This document shows, piece by piece, positions 9,358 through 11,966 of a stretch of 11,966 nucleotides of DNA. Both the position numbers and the translations under genes were made by a program. The first letter of the stretch is position 1. Each line of letters opens with the position of its first letter. This stretch comes from JANPJV01 sp031425695 (lineage in GTDB: Bacteria; Pseudomonadota; Gammaproteobacteria; Xanthomonadales; SZUA-5). The notes under the pieces are model-generated. The model was not told the origin of the DNA. It was given only the letters and a program-made list of their open reading frames with translations, and ran no database searches. The stretch is from positions 1 through 11,966 of the forward strand of contig JANPJV010000096.1 in assembly GCA_031425695.1 (NCBI GenBank), read 5' to 3'.

Positions 9358-10809
9358 ATGAATCTCTGGCGTGTCAAACCTCTGGATCAAATTCTGGAGA
9401 CTGCGGCAAAGAAAAGTTTGAAACGCCAGCTCGGTGCCCTGCAGCTGACCCTGCTCGGAATCGGCGCGATCATCGGCACCGGCATCTTCGTTCTGACCTC
9501 CGTCGCCGCGCAGAAAGCCGGCCCGGGCATGATGTTCTCCTTCGTCATCGCTGCCGTCGTCTGTGCCCTGACGGCGCTGGTCTACGCCGAGATCGCGGCG
9601 ATGGTCCCGGTCTCGGGCTCCGCATACACGTATTCCTACGCCGTGCTCGGAGAGTTCGTCGCCTGGATGGTCGGCTGGGCCCTGATTCTCGAATACGCGG
9701 TCGCCGCCGGCGCAGTTGCGGTCGGCTGGTCGGGCTATATCAACGGCTTCCTGCGCGAGATGGGCATGGGATTGCCTCTGGCGCTCACGGCGGGTCCGGC
9801 TGATACGGTGACATTGGCGGACGGCACCACCGCCACCGGTGCATTCAACGTGCTGGCGTTCGCGATTTCCCTGCTCGTCACCTGGCTGCTGGTAATCGGG
9901 ACTTCCAAAAGCGCCAAGGTCAACGCAGTCCTGGTGTCCATCAAGGTCGCCGCGCTCACGGTGTTCGTGATCCTCACGATTCCGGCAGTCAAGGTGGCAA
10001 ATTTTGAGCCGCTATTGCCGAACGGCTGGGGTTCGCCTCTGGGCTCCGTTGGCGTGCTCGGCGCGGCTGCATCGATCTTCTTTGCCTATGTCGGTTTCGA
10101 TGCGGTATCGACGGCTGCGGAAGAAACCAAGAACCCGAACCGCAATATTCCGATCGGCCTGATCGGATCGCTCGCCGTCTGTACCGTGTTCTACCTGCTG
10201 GTGGCCTACGCCGCTGTCGGCGCCGTCGGCGCACAACCCGACGGTCCGCTGTCGCAGTCCAAGGAGCCGCTGGCTTTCGTGCTGCGTGAGATTGGCTACT
10301 CGCAGGTCGGCAACTGGGTCGCGGCCGCCGCGATCATCGCGCTGCCCTCGGTGATCCTGATGATGATGTACGGCCAGACCCGCATCCTGTTCGTAATGTC
10401 GCGTGACGGCCTGATGCCGGACATCTTTTCGAAGATCCACCCCACTTTTCACACGCCGCACGTGGTGACCATCATCACGGGTATCGCCGTTTCATTGTTC
10501 GCCGCGATGTTCCCGGTGGGGGCACTGGCCGACATCTCGAACTCTGGAACGCTTTTCGCCTTCTTCATCGTAGCCCTGGGTGTCATGGTGCTGCGCCGGA
10601 CGCAGCCTGACCGCTTCCGCCCGTTCCGTACGCCCATAATCTGGTTTGTCGGCCCCGCAGCGATGGCCGGCTGCTTGCTGCTGTTCTTCAGCCTCGGCTG
10701 GCCGACGCTCAAGCTATTCCTCATCTGGGCTGCAGTGGGTATCGCGGTATATTTCCTCTACAGCCGCAATCGCAGCGCCTTGGCACCACAGAACGTCGGC
10801 AAGGTCTGA
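9358..10809 (+). CDS. APC-superfamily amino acid permease (cationic amino acid transporter type)
   Basis: A 483-residue inner-membrane transporter with about 12 hydrophobic helices. GIGAIIGTGIFVLTS (34-48) is the broken TM1 substrate-binding motif of APC transporters. PVSGSAYTYSYAVLGE (84-99), AVGWSGY (121-127), FFAYVGFDAVSTAAEE (241-256, TM6), MMYGQTRILFVMSRDGLMP and NSGTLFAFFIVALGVMVLRR are strongly shared with the bacterial CAT group, including B. subtilis YfnA and Geobacillus ApcT. It is therefore likely a proton-coupled importer of amino acids; specificity is not readable. The ATG at 9358 has GAGGG at 9346-9350; an in-frame TTG immediately before it is less likely. A TATACA hexamer at 9333-9338 could be a -10 but lacks a clear -35. 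It ends 56 bases before a tRNA gene, with a stem-loop between. Confidence 0.92.
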   Translation: MNLWRVKPLDQILETAAKKSLKRQLGALQLTLLGIGAIIGTGIFVLTSVAAQKAGPGMMFSFVIAAVVCALTALVYAEIAAMVPVSGSAYTYSYAVLGEFVAWMVGWALILEYAVAAGAVAVGWSGYINGFLREMGMGLPLALTAGPADTVTLADGTTATGAFNVLAFAISLLVTWLLVIGTSKSAKVNAVLVSIKVAALTVFVILTIPAVKVANFEPLLPNGWGSPLGSVGVLGAAASIFFAYVGFDAVSTAAEETKNPNRNIPIGLIGSLAVCTVFYLLVAYAAVGAVGAQPDGPLSQSKEPLAFVLREIGYSQVGNWVAAAAIIALPSVILMMMYGQTRILFVMSRDGLMPDIFSKIHPTFHTPHVVTIITGIAVSLFAAMFPVGALADISNSGTLFAFFIVALGVMVLRRTQPDRFRPFRTPIIWFVGPAAMAGCLLLFFSLGWPTLKLFLIWAAVGIAVYFLYSRNRSALAPQNVGKV

Positions 10810-10823
10810 AGCTGGAGCACCCA

Positions 10824-10849
10824 GTCAGTTGCTTCCGCACGCAACTGAC
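10824..10849 (+). terminator. Candidate terminator hairpin after the permease
   Basis: A 9-bp perfect stem GTCAGTTGC/GCAACTGAC with an 8-base loop lies 15 bases after the permease stop. Only a short CTTTC follows, so termination may be incomplete and read through into the tRNA. Confidence 0.5.
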
Positions 10850-10865
10850 CTTTCAACTGTATTGC

Positions 10866-10939
10866 GGGTCCGTAGCTCAGCTGGATAGAGCACCTGGCTT
10901 CGAACCAGGTGGTCGGGGGTTCGAGTCCCTCCGGGCCCA
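10866..10939 (+). tRNA. tRNA-Arg, anticodon UCG
   Basis: A full cloverleaf can be drawn. The acceptor GGGTCCG/CGGGCCC has one T-G pair. The D arm is GCTC/GAGC. The anticodon stem CCTGG/CCAGG encloses loop CTTCGAA with anticodon TCG at 10900-10902. The T arm has the invariant TTCGAGT loop, and the discriminator is A10939. Anticodon UCG reads CGA and CGG arginine codons. The 3' CCA is not encoded (CTC follows). Confidence 0.97.
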
Positions 10940-10950
10940 CTCAATCGAAG

Positions 10951-10976
10951 ACGCCTCCTCGTGAGGCGTTTTTTTT
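10951..10976 (+). terminator. Rho-independent terminator of tRNA-Arg
   Basis: A 7-bp perfect stem ACGCCTC/GAGGCGT with a 5-base loop is followed directly by eight T's (10969-10976), 11 bases after the tRNA. Confidence 0.93.
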
Positions 10977-11185
10977 GCCTGAGTTATGTGCGGTTCAAGA
11001 CGTGCACATTGCAGAAGCTCGCTCCGCGCCGTGCAGCAGCTTGCGCGACTCGACCGTAGGGCGTTTGAGCACGCAACTGGACGGTGGTGGGCGCCACGCG
11101 GCTTTGCTGAAGTTTTTTCGTCCAAGAAACGCCAGGTTGCCTGCTTTATCACGGCGCCTTGACGCCGCGTCTGATCCAGCTCATG
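10977..11185. other. Intergenic stretch with no recognised feature
   Basis: Between the tRNA terminator and the promoter of the KGG gene I see no credible small gene, RNA fold with a terminator, or repeat. Open frames here have no ribosome site. If the sigma-54 promoter downstream is real, this stretch is where an activator (enhancer) site would lie, but I cannot point to one. Confidence 0.4.
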
Positions 11186-11201
11186 TGGCATGCGCTTTGC
11201 A
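11186..11201 (+). promoter_or_regulatory. Sigma-54 (RpoN)-type promoter for the KGG gene
   Basis: TGGCATGCGCTTTGCA matches the consensus TGGCACG-N4-TTGCW with one difference (T for C in the -24 box). The invariant GG (11187-11188) and GC (11199-11200) are separated by exactly 10 bases. Transcription would begin near 11212, giving a leader of about 50 bases to the ATG at 11263. The match is seen directly; use by RpoN is inferred. Confidence 0.55.
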
Positions 11202-11262
11202 CAGTTGTGTCGTCCGTTCGCGGCTCACGCGGACACCAAAAACCACTTTGGAGAGACGACCA

Positions 11263-11739
11263 ATGAAAGCTTCTACCCAATCGGGCAACAACAAGAGCGA
11301 TAGCCAGGCAGCGCGCAACTCCGGCTCCAACAGTTCCGCCGAAAACGAACGCTCGACGACTGGCGGAAGCCAGGGCGAGCAGCGTGGTGGCCAAAACCGT
11401 CAGGCTTCCGAGAGCCGCACCGCGGGCGGCAGCAAAGGCAACAGCGAAGGCACCAGCAATCGCGGCTTTGCTGCGATGGATCCGGAAGAACAGCGCCGCA
11501 TCGCCTCGAAAGGCGGCCGGGCCGCGCATGAGTCGGGCAACGCCCACGAGTTCACCAGCGAAGAAGCCGCGCAGGCCGGCCGAAAAGGCGCCCAGGCGCG
11601 CAGCGAAGCGAGTCGGAATGGCGCAAGCCGCACTGCGAATGCCGCCGATGGCTCTCGCTCGGCCTCGCGCAAAGACGGCCCGACCGACAACGGCGGTTCG
11701 GATGCTCGCCGCTCGGGCTCGGATAGCAATCGCAGCTGA
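11263..11739 (+). CDS. KGG-motif general stress protein (YciG/GsiB type)
   Basis: A 158-residue, very hydrophilic protein. Residues 68-111 carry the two half-repeats of the KGG (stress-induced) family: GFAAMDPEEQRRIASKGG (68-85) and HEFTSEEAAQAGRKGA (95-110). The first about 66 residues are rich in Ser, Asn, Gly, Gln and Glu, and the last about 45 in Ser, Arg, Asp and Gly. There is almost no hydrophobic residue outside the motif, so most of the chain should be disordered. Family members are hydrophilin-like proteins induced by general stress; the molecular activity is not established. The frame is open further upstream, but GGAGAG at 11250-11255 and the ATG eight bases later set the start. 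It stands alone, behind a sigma-54-like promoter and before a hairpin. Confidence 0.85.
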   Translation: MKASTQSGNNKSDSQAARNSGSNSSAENERSTTGGSQGEQRGGQNRQASESRTAGGSKGNSEGTSNRGFAAMDPEEQRRIASKGGRAAHESGNAHEFTSEEAAQAGRKGAQARSEASRNGASRTANAADGSRSASRKDGPTDNGGSDARRSGSDSNRS

Positions 11740-11747
11740 TGTTTCCG

Positions 11748-11774
11748 GACGTCGCTTCAGCATGAAGCGACGTC
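11748..11774 (+). other. Perfect 12-bp stem-loop after the KGG gene
   Basis: GACGTCGCTTCA and TGAAGCGACGTC pair perfectly around a 3-base loop, 8 bases after the stop. No T tract follows on the plus strand, and none on the minus strand. It may stabilise the 3' end of the message or act as a weak terminator. Confidence 0.6.
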
Positions 11775-11803
11775 TGTCAGCGAAAACCATTTCTCCACAA
11801 AAA

Positions 11804-11883
11804 GTACAAAGTGAAGCGGACACAAAATGCCTAAAGAGCAATTCGTATTAGCTTTTTGCATTTTGTGTTCGCCTTCTTTGTGC
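11804..11883. repeat. AT-rich imperfect inverted repeat (ACACAAAATGC/GCATTTTGTGT)
   Basis: Arms 11804-11830 and 11858-11883 pair through ACACAAAATGC/GCATTTTGTGT (11820-11830 and 11858-11868), and again, with small offsets, through ACAAAG.GAAG/CTTCTTTGT. A 27-base loop separates them. The composition is much richer in A and T than the neighbouring genes, and the pattern resembles the CTTTGTG-type intergenic repeats of gammaproteobacteria. Confidence 0.65.
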
Positions 11884-11917
11884 ATTTCCTGATTAGCGTC
11901 GATCCCCAGCTGACGCT

Positions 11918-11948
11918 CCCCTCTCCCGCGCTCTTTGCGGGAGAGGGG
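11918..11948. repeat. CCCCTCTCCCGC/GCGGGAGAGGGG hairpin repeat
   Basis: Twelve-base perfect inverted repeats around a 7-base loop (GCTCTTT), followed by a degenerate direct copy of the right arm (GGGGGAGAGGGG, about 11951-11962). This is a common proteobacterial intergenic repeat. It reaches almost to the window edge, so its full extent is unknown. Confidence 0.75.
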
Positions 11949-11966
11949 TTGGGGGAGAGGGGCACT

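Noticed and set aside
9154..9390. 79-residue N-terminal extension of the Nudix frame
   Set aside because: It would overlap the start of the permease gene on the other strand; the ATG at 9153 has a plausible ribosome site.
10866..11739. tRNA-linked integrative element
   Set aside because: No integrase, no copy of the tRNA 3' end as an attachment repeat, and no composition shift beyond the tRNA.

Overview
The window looks like ordinary chromosomal DNA of a high-GC gammaproteobacterium. The divergent ffh/ypjD pair, the GTGGGAGCGGCC-type REP hairpins and the CCCTCTCCCGC/GCGGGAGAGGG intergenic repeat point towards the Xanthomonadales/Lysobacterales or a near relative. That placement is inference; no rRNA or species marker is present. 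Codon use looks uniformly GC-rich, and I see no phage, plasmid, transposase, integrase or CRISPR component.

Layout from left to right: a large extragenic palindrome (1-143); a rho-independent terminator and a GC-rich stem-loop that end the minus-strand glyoxylate-shunt operon aceB-aceA (3213 down to 310); an intergenic region with a REP hairpin and a second large palindrome; ffh on the minus strand (4886 to 3495); a repeat-rich divergent intergenic region; ypjD, a CcsA-like membrane protein, on the plus strand; a convergent intergenic region holding a 33-bp inverted repeat whose ends are DnaA-box-like; a minus-strand periplasmic-TPR/PAS/GGDEF diguanylate cyclase; an inverted REP pair; a minus-strand Nudix hydrolase; a plus-strand APC-family amino acid permease; tRNA-Arg(UCG) with a clear terminator; a plus-strand KGG-motif stress protein behind a good sigma-54-type promoter match; and three more palindromic repeats up to the right edge.

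The genes fall into independent functions. AceB and AceA together bypass the CO2-releasing TCA steps and allow growth on acetate or fatty acids. Ffh is the SRP GTPase that targets membrane proteins. The diguanylate cyclase would couple an envelope or cytoplasmic signal to c-di-GMP. The permease, Nudix enzyme and KGG protein are single genes of accessory or stress function.

I do not see a new multigene system. The most notable non-coding signal is the density and diversity of extragenic palindromes: almost every gap between genes carries one, at least two appear related, and one has perfect DnaA-box termini. The sigma-54-like promoter in front of the KGG stress gene and the missing inhibitory-site Asp in the diguanylate cyclase are the other points worth checking.
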